From a virus, in IMG/VR virus record IMGVR_UViG_3300043425_000333, positions 1 through 44,936 of that record: a stretch of DNA of 44,936 nt. One strand, written 5' to 3'. How positions within the stretch are numbered: the stretch's first letter is position 1; each line of letters opens with the position of its first letter. Made by a program: the position numbers and the translations under genes. Below the pieces are notes generated by a model that did not search any database, was not told the DNA's origin, and saw only the letters and a program-made list of their open reading frames with translations. Shown here piece by piece: positions 8,277-16,230 of the stretch.

Positions 8277-9672
8277 GCCATACGTCTTGCAGGCTATCCT
8301 GCTTGCTTGCGCAGCACCTGTGTGTGCGCAGACCTACGAACCTGCCCTAATAACTCCGCAAATAAACGGCACGCCCACCACAATGACGCCGCTTAACCTT
8401 GGCGACGATAACACGCAAAACGTGGCTCTAGGCTTTGAGTTTGAATATTGGGGTCAGACGTTCACCGACGCGTGGGTGTCGTCCAATGGCTTTGTGTCAT
8501 TTCAAAGCGGCGCGCATCTCTGCTGCAACGGCCAGCCCATCGAAATGGCGCAGCGCAACACCATCTACGCCTACTGGTCCGACTTAATCAGCTTCACCGG
8601 CAACCCATATTATCGCCGCGACGACGGCTCTATTCTCTTTGGTTGGTACGGCGTGAACGAGTACGGCACGAACAACAGCAGCACCTTTGAGATTGGCCTC
8701 TTTGCCGACGGTAAGATACAACTGAATTACGGCAATTTGGGCTTTACTGGGGGTCACACCTTCACCGCCGGTATCACAGGCCCCCGCGCAGACGATAACA
8801 TACCCTTATTTTTCGGGCAGAACGCACAGTACCTTCAGAACCAGTCCGGCATATTGTCGTGGGTTGCGCCCGCCGCGACTGTTGACTGTGACGTGACGCC
8901 TATGGACCCAAGCTGCCCACCGGCCAGTGTCGATGCCATCCCAGACCCCGTAGAAGCGATTGCCGAAGCCGTTGAGCAAAGCGTGACGCTTGAGCCAGAA
9001 GAGATGGAGGAAGTCCGCGAAGCAGCTGCAGCTGCGCTGGAGCGGGCGGAAGAAGCAGAAGTGGCTACTGAAGTAACAGAAGAACCTGAAGCTACGGTGG
9101 AAACGACTGTGCGGGAGGCCGACACGGTTGAGCGTCTGGAACCCGACCAAGTCGCTGCGTTGGCCGCAAGCACGCCTAGCATGGAAGACAGCGCGCAGTC
9201 TCAAGACGCCGCTGCACAAGAGACACAAGACGGCTCGTCGTCAGGTACGTTCACAACACAGATGCGGTTCGATAACTCGTTCGGTGGCTCGTTCGTGCAG
9301 GGACCAAGCGTTTCTTCTGCGCAGAGCGCGTCACCATTGGATATGGCAATCTCGGCAAGCAGCCCTATGTCTATGGCTAACACGGCTGAAGTTCTGGGCC
9401 TTGGGTCGCCCGCACCTGCATCATCTGGCGGAAACGCGCCTCAGACCGATAGTGGAATATCTGAGGGTGAGGGCGAAACAATCGCAGCTATGGGTGCCGT
9501 TCCGGGCTTCGCTGCGTACACGCAGGCGTCCTTGCAAGATAGGGCTGACTTTTACGCAATACGTGATATATACCGCAGACGTAGGCTGCAGGACGCAAAC
9601 TTTGAAATGTATCGCATGATGCAGACAAACGATGCCCGTTGGCAGGAGATGGTAGATGAGCAGTACAGATGA
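8215..9672 (+). CDS. NIDO-like domain protein with signal sequence
   Basis: The open frame allows 485 residues from TTG 8215, overlapping the previous gene by 62 bases. A start near 8272 (ATT, overlapping the previous TAA) or TTG 8287 would give a shorter secretion signal ending at PVCAQ. Residues about 60-190 look like a nidogen-type (NIDO) beta domain, with VSSNGFVSF, NTIYAYWSDL and FEIGLFADGKIQL. Residues 240-310 are an acidic coiled coil (EEMEEVREAAAAALERAEEAE), and the C terminus is helical. NIDO-like domains are usually extracellular adhesion modules. The start codon is unsettled. Confidence 0.65.
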   Translation: MARKPAPRGPRTPSFALLRIKPYVLQAILLACAAPVCAQTYEPALITPQINGTPTTMTPLNLGDDNTQNVALGFEFEYWGQTFTDAWVSSNGFVSFQSGAHLCCNGQPIEMAQRNTIYAYWSDLISFTGNPYYRRDDGSILFGWYGVNEYGTNNSSTFEIGLFADGKIQLNYGNLGFTGGHTFTAGITGPRADDNIPLFFGQNAQYLQNQSGILSWVAPAATVDCDVTPMDPSCPPASVDAIPDPVEAIAEAVEQSVTLEPEEMEEVREAAAAALERAEEAEVATEVTEEPEATVETTVREADTVERLEPDQVAALAASTPSMEDSAQSQDAAAQETQDGSSSGTFTTQMRFDNSFGGSFVQGPSVSSAQSASPLDMAISASSPMSMANTAEVLGLGSPAPASSGGNAPQTDSGISEGEGETIAAMGAVPGFAAYTQASLQDRADFYAIRDIYRRRRLQDANFEMYRMMQTNDARWQEMVDEQYR

Positions 9673-10177
9673 AGAACCCAAGGTCTCTTTCGACGAGAGT
9701 GGCTTTAGTTTCAACATTGGTGGCCTAAGCAGTGGCAAGATTGCCATTATCTTTGCCGCGTTCTCAACGGTCCTTGGTGGTCTCTGGGCTGGCTTCCAAG
9801 TGTACCAGCAGTTCTTGACCATGCAGGAAGTTACGGCTGCGTATGTGCCGCCAGACCTATCTGGTATTGAAGGCCGCATTTCTGTACTGGACGAGCGCGT
9901 CACGAGCGTCGAGCGTCTGACCAAGGGCAACAGCGAAGCGCTGAACTACCTGACTGGTTCAATCTCTAGTAGCGTAGGCGCAACACGGCAAACAGTTGAC
10001 GCTGTGTCGAGCAGCGTTAGAAACAGTGACGCGCAGAACATGTCAATGCAGCGCGCTATTATAGACCAACTGCGCGAGCAGGACAGGGAACAACAGCGTC
10101 GGATCAAAGAACTTGAGACTGAGACCGCTGCACGTATTCAAAAGACGCTGGCGAACCCGCTGGCCGGGAAGGACTAA
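9656..10177 (+). CDS. Single-pass membrane coiled-coil protein (lysis block)
   Basis: A 173-residue protein that overlaps the preceding gene by 17 bases. It has one membrane segment at residues 28-50 (IAIIFAAFSTVLGGLWAGF) and a long coiled coil afterwards (IEGRISVLDERVTSVERL; REQDREQQRRIKELETE). It is the first of three genes leading into the endolysin. A spanin-like or holin-accessory role fits the position and the N-in membrane-anchor layout, but no lipobox protein is visible beside it. A virion role is also possible. Confidence 0.6.
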   Translation: MSSTDEEPKVSFDESGFSFNIGGLSSGKIAIIFAAFSTVLGGLWAGFQVYQQFLTMQEVTAAYVPPDLSGIEGRISVLDERVTSVERLTKGNSEALNYLTGSISSSVGATRQTVDAVSSSVRNSDAQNMSMQRAIIDQLREQDREQQRRIKELETETAARIQKTLANPLAGKD

Positions 10178-10179
10178 AG

Positions 10180-10647
10180 ATGGAAGATAAATTACTAGAT
10201 GCGCGCATCAAGGCGCTTTGGCTCGCTGCCCGTACAATGGCGTTCGTCATTGTCGCCATTACCTGTGCCATGATTGCAGGCCTGTTCGTTAGCAACGAAG
10301 TTATAGATAACAAGGATGTCTTCGGTTTGCTGTCATACGTCATGACTTCGGTTGTCGGCGCGGTCGCGGGGTCGTATGCCACGCTCATGGGCATGAAGGG
10401 CGAGTTGGTTCCACCAGCGCCAGAAGACCGCAACGACCCTGAGCCTGAGCCAGAACCTGCTCCGCTGCCGCCTGCACCACTCGACCTGACACCAGAAGCA
10501 GAGTTAGTTGAAGCGGCTGAAGAAGACGATGATGACGATGACATGGAGCCTTGGGAAAAGTATCGCAACGACATGCGCTACGACATCAACGGCGACGGCG
10601 TGGTTGACGAAAATGACTTTCCAGATTGGCGGAGTGCTGGCAAATGA
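10180..10647 (+). CDS. Holin-like protein with dockerin/EF-hand loop
   Basis: A 155-residue protein starting two bases after the previous stop. It has two membrane segments, residues 20-38 and 50-70, a Pro/Glu linker (PEPEPEPAPLPPAP), an acidic run (DDDDDD near 116-121), and then DINGDGVVDEND at 135-146. That loop has Asp/Asn at EF-hand positions 1, 3, 5, 9 and 12 with Gly at 6, and resembles one dockerin repeat. Its stop overlaps the endolysin ATG, which together with the membrane topology supports a holin. The calcium loop is unusual for one. Confidence 0.65.
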   Translation: MEDKLLDARIKALWLAARTMAFVIVAITCAMIAGLFVSNEVIDNKDVFGLLSYVMTSVVGAVAGSYATLMGMKGELVPPAPEDRNDPEPEPEPAPLPPAPLDLTPEAELVEAAEEDDDDDDMEPWEKYRNDMRYDINGDGVVDENDFPDWRSAGK

Positions 10648-11258
10648 GCTTAATTAATCTTCAAGGTAAATGTGGGTGTCATGCAGATGGTGCGTTCGGT
10701 CCGGGTACTTGTAAGTCGGCTGCGGCTCTTTATAAATTATCACCTAATCGGGCTGCGCATTTCTTTGCTCAAACGGCGCATGAGTCGGGCAACTTCAAGG
10801 CGTTCAGCGAAAACCTGAACTACAGCGCCAAGGGTCTGCGCGGCATATTCGGTAAATACTTCCCGACGGATGCACTGGCCCGTGCTTACGAGCGCCAGCC
10901 ACAGAAGATTGCTAACCGCGTGTACGCCAACCGCATGGGTAATGGCCCTGAGAGCAGTGGCGACGGGTGGAAATTTCGCGGGCGCGGCCCGCTCCAACTC
11001 ACTGGCAAGGACAACTACCGTGCGTTCGGTAAGTATATTGGGCGTGAACAGGAAATTTTGGATAACCCAGACCTTGTGGCTACCGAACTGGGCTTTGAAA
11101 GCGCCTTGTGGTTCTTTGACGCAAACAAGCTGTGGTCCATCTGCGACCAAGGCATCAACGATGCTGCTATCCTTGCGCTGACAAAGCGGATTAATGGTGG
11201 TACACACGGTCTCGAAGACCGCAAACTGAAAACCAAGAAATATGCTTCTTGGTTGTAA
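10644..11258 (+). CDS. Endolysin, GH19 (chitinase class I-like) lysozyme
   Basis: A 204-residue endolysin that cleaves peptidoglycan glycan strands. ATG 10644 overlaps the holin stop as ATGA and has GGAG nine bases upstream, so it is preferred over TTG 10626. Residues 1-35 resemble a short wall-binding or domain-start region (GAFGPGTCKSAA). The GH19 signature includes FFAQTAHESGNF with catalytic Glu47, and FSENLNYS with Glu56, followed by FRGRGPLQLTG and the helix ELGFESALWFF. There is no signal peptide, so export would depend on the holin. Confidence 0.9.
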   Translation: MSLINLQGKCGCHADGAFGPGTCKSAAALYKLSPNRAAHFFAQTAHESGNFKAFSENLNYSAKGLRGIFGKYFPTDALARAYERQPQKIANRVYANRMGNGPESSGDGWKFRGRGPLQLTGKDNYRAFGKYIGREQEILDNPDLVATELGFESALWFFDANKLWSICDQGINDAAILALTKRINGGTHGLEDRKLKTKKYASWL

Positions 11259-11269
11259 GGAGAACGATA

Positions 11270-11437
11270 ATGGATTGGAAAAGCACACTAAAGCGCAAGG
11301 GTGACGAAGCCGCAGGCAAAATCTTGCCGATGGTTGACGACATTCCTTCACGCGTAGGAGTAAAGGTGCGGGTAGCAGTTGCCGTTGTAGGTATCGCTGT
11401 AGCCCTAGTACTAATCTGGAAATATCTCGGGGGCTAA
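11270..11437 (+). CDS. 55-residue membrane protein after endolysin
   Basis: ATG 11270 is preceded by AAGGAG at a good distance; a longer frame from GTG 11249 would overlap the endolysin and lacks this site. The product has a basic amphipathic N-terminal half and one membrane segment at residues 34-51 (RVAVAVVGIAVALVLIW). As a small membrane protein directly after the endolysin it may be a second holin, an antiholin or a lysis regulator. None of these can be told apart from sequence alone. Confidence 0.6.
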   Translation: MDWKSTLKRKGDEAAGKILPMVDDIPSRVGVKVRVAVAVVGIAVALVLIWKYLGG

Positions 11438-11479
11438 ACCCTAACAACGCTAACCTAGCCGGAAGGAGGGGGCTTACAT

Positions 11480-12046
11480 ATGTTTGGTTTTACCCCCTTC
11501 GCAGGCGCTCCATTTGCTGATGTCGGGGCTGCGCTTAACAGTGATGTTAACGTAGCTGGCGTCTTAGCTACGGGGTCTGTCGGTACTGTTACATTCTCCC
11601 TTGGTATGGGAGTTACCCTTACAGGTGTTTCGGCCACCGGCTCCGTAGATACAGTCGCCGTAACTGGTACAGCTAACACCATCCCCATAGGCGTTTCGGC
11701 CACCGGTTTCGTAGATGTAGCTACAGTAGCCGGTAAAGTTACTGTATCCGTAACAGGCGTTTCAGCCACTGGCTCTATCGGCACTACTACTGTTAAGATC
11801 GACCAAAGCGCAACACCCGCAGGTGTATTCGCCACTGGATTTATTGGCACTACTAGTTTAAAGCTTGGAGTTACGATATATCCAACAGGAGTTTCGGCTG
11901 CCGGGATTATAACTAGCGCACTTGTCTGGGGTCAGATTAATGATAACCAAACACCTAATTGGGTACCCGTCGATGATAGCCAGACGGGAGCATGGGTGCA
12001 AGTTAATGATGGGAATACAGTAGTCTGGACTCAGATACCGACGTAA
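11480..12046 (+). CDS. Repeat-built fiber protein (GVSATGSVG type)
   Basis: A 188-residue protein preceded by GGAAGGAGG. Residues 20-165 consist of about six imperfect units of 18-28 residues built on (T)GVSATGSV-x-TVTV. The last 40 residues switch to a Trp/Asp-rich end (NWVPVDDSQTGAWVQV). This two-part layout is familiar from marine phage structural proteins of the fiber region. The repeats should form a beta structure. Its exact place in the virion is unknown. Confidence 0.7.
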   Translation: MFGFTPFAGAPFADVGAALNSDVNVAGVLATGSVGTVTFSLGMGVTLTGVSATGSVDTVAVTGTANTIPIGVSATGFVDVATVAGKVTVSVTGVSATGSIGTTTVKIDQSATPAGVFATGFIGTTSLKLGVTIYPTGVSAAGIITSALVWGQINDNQTPNWVPVDDSQTGAWVQVNDGNTVVWTQIPT

Positions 12047-12055
12047 GGAACGAAG

Positions 12056-12952
12056 ATGCCAAGTACATATAGCAGCCTTAAAATTCAGCTAATGGCAACT
12101 GGTGAGAACAACACCTCATGGGGTGACGTCACCAACACTAACTTAGGCACCGCTATCGAAGAGGCTATTGTCGGCTCTGCCGATGTTACTTTCGCCAGTG
12201 CCAACGTCACACTAACTCTTAGCAACACCAACGCATCTCAGACGGCGCGTAACATGCGCTTACGCTGCACAGGCACTACTGGAGGTTCAACTCGCAACCT
12301 CGTGGTGCCCGCTATTGAGAAGCCGTACATCGTCCAGAACGATTGCGCCGACAGCGTTGTGATTAAAACTCCTGCTGGAACTGGCGTCACTGTACCTGCC
12401 GGTGCGACTATGTGGGTATACAACGACGGTGTTAACGTCATTAGCGCTATCTCGTATGCACCATTCATAGGCGCTTTGGATTTTGCTTCGGTTAACGCGG
12501 TAGTCGGAACTCTAGTCGCTACAAACCTGACGGCTACGAACCTAACGACTACAAACCTGACGTCTACGAACGCCACGAGCACAAACTTGACGGCTACTAC
12601 AGTGTTAGATGCAGGCACCATAGGTGCTGCGGCTCCCGGCTTCCGTGGCCTGCCCCAGAACGCCCAGACCGGCGCTTACACACTGGTGCTTTCGGATATT
12701 GGTAAGCAGGTCTCCAATACGACCGGCGGCTGGGTCATCCCTGCCAACGCCTCTGTCGCGTTCCCTATCGGGGCAGCGGTCGTCCTCTTCAACAACAGCG
12801 GCAGCAGCCAAACGGTGTCCATCACTTCAGATACTATGTATCTTGCTGGCACTGCGAACACAGGCACCCGTACACTGGCACAACGTGGCCTCGCAACATG
12901 CGTCAAAGTTGCCTCTACTACATGGGTAATCAGCGGCACAGGTGTCAGCTAA
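12056..12952 (+). CDS. Short tail fiber with duplicated tip domain
   Basis: A 298-residue fiber. The N terminus (MPSTYSSLKIQLMATGENNTSWGDVTNTNLG) is a common attachment domain of marine phage fibers. Residues about 157-183 contain a five-residue periodic tract with Thr-Asn-Leu-Thr units, likely a thin trimeric stalk. The last 105 residues, from Gly195, match the tip domain of the 2925 fiber over their whole length. The TAA overlaps the ATG of the next gene, repeating the arrangement at 5030. Confidence 0.8.
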   Translation: MPSTYSSLKIQLMATGENNTSWGDVTNTNLGTAIEEAIVGSADVTFASANVTLTLSNTNASQTARNMRLRCTGTTGGSTRNLVVPAIEKPYIVQNDCADSVVIKTPAGTGVTVPAGATMWVYNDGVNVISAISYAPFIGALDFASVNAVVGTLVATNLTATNLTTTNLTSTNATSTNLTATTVLDAGTIGAAAPGFRGLPQNAQTGAYTLVLSDIGKQVSNTTGGWVIPANASVAFPIGAAVVLFNNSGSSQTVSITSDTMYLAGTANTGTRTLAQRGLATCVKVASTTWVISGTGVS

Positions 12953-12969
12953 TGACTGGTATTATGTGC
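12638..12969 (+). repeat. Fiber-tip junction module, copy B
   Basis: Second copy of the 332-base module described at 4716-5047. It again ends with an overlapping stop/start and the six codons MTGIMC. After that point the downstream proteins differ completely: a glycine-rich adhesin after copy A and a beta-rich protein without glycine runs after copy B. This makes the module boundary easy to see. Confidence 0.8.
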
Positions 12970-13383
12970 TCACTAACTGGCGGGGGTGTAGGGTACGCGG
13001 GTTCCGCGACAATGACCGTTGGGTACCAGACCTTTGACATAGATAGTGGCGGAACAAGGTATGTTGGATACCGTGCAGGGTATTATCCCACGACGGGTAT
13101 GGGTGCTATGTCCAACACCGTTTTTGGCGGTACGGTTGATATAACTGAGCTGTATTACACTAGTTTTGATGTCTACTACAGCGGTGTTTATTCAAATACC
13201 GTACAGGCATTCATACTGGGTACAGACGAGAATATACCCAATGAAGGCTGGACTAGCTTGGTAGCGAATGGGACAACATTCACACGTGTTAGCGCCAGCT
13301 ATAGCACTGGTGATTGGCAGTGGAGCTTTGTTACCACCAACCCTCTAGGCACGAGCGGCACCGTTCCGATAACGTGGAGTTAG
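12952..13383 (+). CDS. Fiber-tip partner protein (MTGIMC type)
   Basis: A 143-residue protein whose start at ATG 12952 overlaps the fiber stop; the frame could extend back to 12898 only by crossing the fiber gene. It begins MTGIMCSLTGG like the adhesin at 5030, then becomes a Tyr/Thr-rich beta protein (RYVGYRAGYYPTTGMG; SFDVYYSGVYSNTVQAFILG). It likely forms an alternative tip or cap that works with the fiber encoded just before it. No enzyme motif is visible. Confidence 0.7.
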   Translation: MTGIMCSLTGGGVGYAGSATMTVGYQTFDIDSGGTRYVGYRAGYYPTTGMGAMSNTVFGGTVDITELYYTSFDVYYSGVYSNTVQAFILGTDENIPNEGWTSLVANGTTFTRVSASYSTGDWQWSFVTTNPLGTSGTVPITWS

Positions 13384-13387
13384 CTGC

Positions 13388-13564
13388 ATGGTCTTGACAC
13401 TCTTCTACCCAGCAAACGAAGCTGAATGGTACGCCAAGGGCACGCTTGAGGGCGGCGTCTATTTCGAAGTGCCTGCTACGTTTAACCCTGACGGTACTTG
13501 CGACACAGCGGCTACAGACGCCAGTGTGCAGCAGTTAATCCTTGTACTGAGTATGAAAAGCTAA
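13388..13564 (+). CDS. 58-residue protein between fiber tip and tail hub
   Basis: ATG 13388 follows the previous stop by four bases, and its TAA (13562-13564) overlaps the ATG of the tail-hub gene as TAATG. The product (MVLTLFYPANEAEWYAKG...) has an aromatic start and a beta-type pattern with one cysteine. No family is recognised. The tight coupling on both sides and the absence of any other use for this stretch argue that it is a real gene. Confidence 0.6.
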   Translation: MVLTLFYPANEAEWYAKGTLEGGVYFEVPATFNPDGTCDTAATDASVQQLILVLSMKS

Positions 13565-15495
13565 TGCCATTCATCAAGCTCCAGTTTAAGCCCGGTGTGA
13601 ACCGCGACCAGACCGACTACTCCAACGAGGGCGGCTGGTACGAGTGCGACAAGATACGGTTTCGCTCGGGCTATCCTGAGAAGATGGGTGGCTGGCTGCG
13701 TTCGGCTCCTAACGACTTCATCGGCTACTGCCGACAGATGCTAAACTGGATCACGACTTACTCCGACGACATGCTCGCTATGGGCACTAACGTCAAAGTC
13801 TACATCGAGATTGCTGGTAACTTCTACGACATCACACCGTTACGTGATACCGACCCAGTGCTTTCTACGCCGGATACCGACAACTGCATAAACACAACCG
13901 ACACTTCAACTACGATTACCGTAGACCTTGGAGCCGTTGCGCACGGTGCGCAGACTGGCGACTATGTAGTTATCTTAGGCGTGACCGGTTCGGGTAGTCC
14001 TTCCGCTATTGGCGGTATCCCCATCACCGAGATTAACGGCACATACGAAATAACTCGCGTAGACAACTTTATCTTCACCTACACAGTTAGCACGACTGCT
14101 ACGTCAACCGTTTCTGCTGCGGGTGGTATCCTTATAGACTTGTCTTTCCAGATTAGCCCCGGAAACCCCATAACAGTTGGTGGCTACGGGTGGAACGTCG
14201 GTACATGGGGTCGCGGTGAGTGGGGCACAGGTACCATTACTCCGGTGTTCTTGCCGCAGCGCGACTGGTGGTTTGATAACTTCGACAACGACCTTGTTAT
14301 GAATATCCGTAACGGTGAAGGTTACTGGTGGGTGCGCGGCACGCTTGAAGACCCCGGCCCTGCTTTGTCTACGCCAGCTATTCGCCTTGCGGACTACGCC
14401 GATGGTGAAGGGTTTGACCCCGACGCCGTCCCAGCGCAGATTATGCAGTTGCTGGTCTCTCAGCAGGACCGCCACTTGATTGCCTTTGGCGCAGTGCCGT
14501 TTGGTTCTACGAGCACAGCAGACTTTGACCCACTGCTCATCCGCTGGGCTGACCAAGATACTCCGGGCGACTGGACGCCTACACAGACTAATACGGCTGG
14601 TGACCTTCGGGTTTCACGTGGCTCGCGTATCGTACGGGCACTGCCTACTCGGCAGGAAATTCTTGTATGGACCGACACGCACCTTTTCACACTGCAGTTC
14701 CTTGGCACTACGGATGTCTTCGGGCTTCAGGAGTATGCGGACAGCATATCCATTATGTCGCCCCGTGCCGTAACTACCGCGTCTAACATTACCTACTGGA
14801 TGGGGCAGGATAAGTTCTATGCCTATACGGGTCGCGTCGAGACGCTGCCATGCTCACTGCGTAACCACGTGTTCAACGACTTCAACATCAACCAAGCAGA
14901 CCAAGTGGTGTGTGGTACTAACGAACGTTGGAACGAGGTGTGGTGGTTCTACCCTACTGCGCAGAGCGACTATAACGACGCCTATGTTGTCTATAACCAC
15001 CTTGAGCGCATCTGGTACTACGGCACGATTGACCGTACTGCATGGCTAGACACAGCGTTGCGGGAGTATCCGCAGGCTACAAACACTCCGGGCGGCACAA
15101 ACGGTGGTGCCCTGTATATCCACGAGTTTGGTGTTAACGACGACACCCTGCCTATGGAGAGCTACATCCAGTCATCGGACTTTGATCTTGATGACGGCGA
15201 CAACTTCATGCTGACGCGGCGTATACTGCCCGACATTAACTTTAGTGGTTCTGTGGCTGCTGAGCCAGAAGTCACCCTTAGCGTCCGCCCACGCAACTTC
15301 CCCGGCGCTCCGGTCTCTATCGACCCTGCGGATGCCCAGCGCGTTATAGAAACGTCGGTAAACCAGTATACAGACCAGATATTTGTCCGTGCTCGTGCAC
15401 GCCAGATGGCTCTTAAAATCCAGTCGGATACTCTCGGTGTTAACTGGCAGCTTGGCGCACCGCGTTTGGATGCTCGTCCGGATGGACGTCGCTAA
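13564..15495 (+). CDS. P22 gp10-like tail hub / packaged-DNA stabilization protein
   Basis: A 643-residue protein. The start is placed at ATG 13564 (TAATG overlap), because the 22 extra codons back to 13498 belong to the 58-residue gene. It begins MPFIKLQFKPGVNRDQTDY, then has GGWYECDKIRFRSGYPEKMGGW and a long set of beta strands with repeated Trp/Tyr motifs (WWFDNFDNDLVMNIRNG; ITYWMGQDKFYAYTGR; NEVWWFYPT). This is the usual pattern of P22 gp10/T7 gp12-like nozzle proteins that close the tail channel. Its presence is a main reason for the short-tailed phage call. Confidence 0.75.
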   Translation: MPFIKLQFKPGVNRDQTDYSNEGGWYECDKIRFRSGYPEKMGGWLRSAPNDFIGYCRQMLNWITTYSDDMLAMGTNVKVYIEIAGNFYDITPLRDTDPVLSTPDTDNCINTTDTSTTITVDLGAVAHGAQTGDYVVILGVTGSGSPSAIGGIPITEINGTYEITRVDNFIFTYTVSTTATSTVSAAGGILIDLSFQISPGNPITVGGYGWNVGTWGRGEWGTGTITPVFLPQRDWWFDNFDNDLVMNIRNGEGYWWVRGTLEDPGPALSTPAIRLADYADGEGFDPDAVPAQIMQLLVSQQDRHLIAFGAVPFGSTSTADFDPLLIRWADQDTPGDWTPTQTNTAGDLRVSRGSRIVRALPTRQEILVWTDTHLFTLQFLGTTDVFGLQEYADSISIMSPRAVTTASNITYWMGQDKFYAYTGRVETLPCSLRNHVFNDFNINQADQVVCGTNERWNEVWWFYPTAQSDYNDAYVVYNHLERIWYYGTIDRTAWLDTALREYPQATNTPGGTNGGALYIHEFGVNDDTLPMESYIQSSDFDLDDGDNFMLTRRILPDINFSGSVAAEPEVTLSVRPRNFPGAPVSIDPADAQRVIETSVNQYTDQIFVRARARQMALKIQSDTLGVNWQLGAPRLDARPDGRR

Positions 15496-16166
15496 TGGCA
15501 CTTACTAGGTTCAAAGCGGCACCGCTACCGAATGCTCCTTCAGAGTATGATGCGCAGTATATACGGCAGGTTATCCGCGTAATAGAAACGTACTTCTCGC
15601 AGCTTGACTCCAATACACCCAACTACGCCCAGACCTACACAGCCGACTATTTCTACGGCAGCGGCATCCATATAACACTTCCTTACGGGCAGTTTCAAAG
15701 CCAGTCCGACCAGACCGCCGCTGCAATCGACACTGCTTATGCTGTTACTTACGATGCGTCAGACTTCTTGGATGGGGTTACACTAAGTAGTGGTTCTCGT
15801 CTCACCGTGCCAGACGCAGGCGTGTACACCGTTAACTACAGCCTTCAGTTCAAGAATACGACCAATGACGTGCAAGACATTGATATCTGGCTGCGCAAAA
15901 ACGGAACCGATATCCCCGATACTAATAGTCGGTTTTCTATTTCAGCACGTAAAAGCACCGGCAACCCATCGCACTTAATTGTCACGACGCCCATCATGGT
16001 TGAGCTAGCTGCAAACGACTACATCCAAGTTATGTGGCATGTCACGAGCACGGGCGTATCTCTAGAACATTTCCCTGCGGTTACATATTCGGTAGGGGTG
16101 ACACCCGCTATCCCAGCTACTCCGTCTGCAATCGTGCAGGTTGAATTTATGTCGGAGATTGCATGA
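15495..16166 (+). CDS. Fiber protein with C1q/TNF-like C-terminal domain
   Basis: A 223-residue protein starting in a TAATG overlap with the tail hub. The N terminus is a short helical attachment part (AQYIRQVIRVIETYFSQL). From about residue 80 the pattern resembles a C1q/TNF-type jelly roll: GSRLTVPDAGVYTVNYSLQF, DIWLRKNGTDIPDT, and ELAANDYIQVMWHV. Domains of this kind trimerise and bind surface ligands. It is likely a short fiber or head fiber. The fold call is by pattern and would need structure prediction to confirm. Confidence 0.65.
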   Translation: MALTRFKAAPLPNAPSEYDAQYIRQVIRVIETYFSQLDSNTPNYAQTYTADYFYGSGIHITLPYGQFQSQSDQTAAAIDTAYAVTYDASDFLDGVTLSSGSRLTVPDAGVYTVNYSLQFKNTTNDVQDIDIWLRKNGTDIPDTNSRFSISARKSTGNPSHLIVTTPIMVELAANDYIQVMWHVTSTGVSLEHFPAVTYSVGVTPAIPATPSAIVQVEFMSEIA

Positions 16167-16222
16167 TGTGTAAGGGCTTTAGTTTTAATCAGATTGCCGC
16201 TATAAGCGTAGGTACAAGGTAG
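16166..16222 (+). CDS. Possible 18-codon ORF in structural gap
   Basis: The ATG at 16166 overlaps the preceding TGA (TGATG) and the frame runs for 18 codons (MCKGFSFNQIAAISVGTR) to TAG at 16220-16222, eight bases before the next gene. The coupling is like that of proven neighbours, but the peptide is very short and has no recognisable feature. It may be a leader peptide or chance. Confidence 0.25.
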   Translation: MCKGFSFNQIAAISVGTR

Positions 16223-16230
16223 GATACGAG

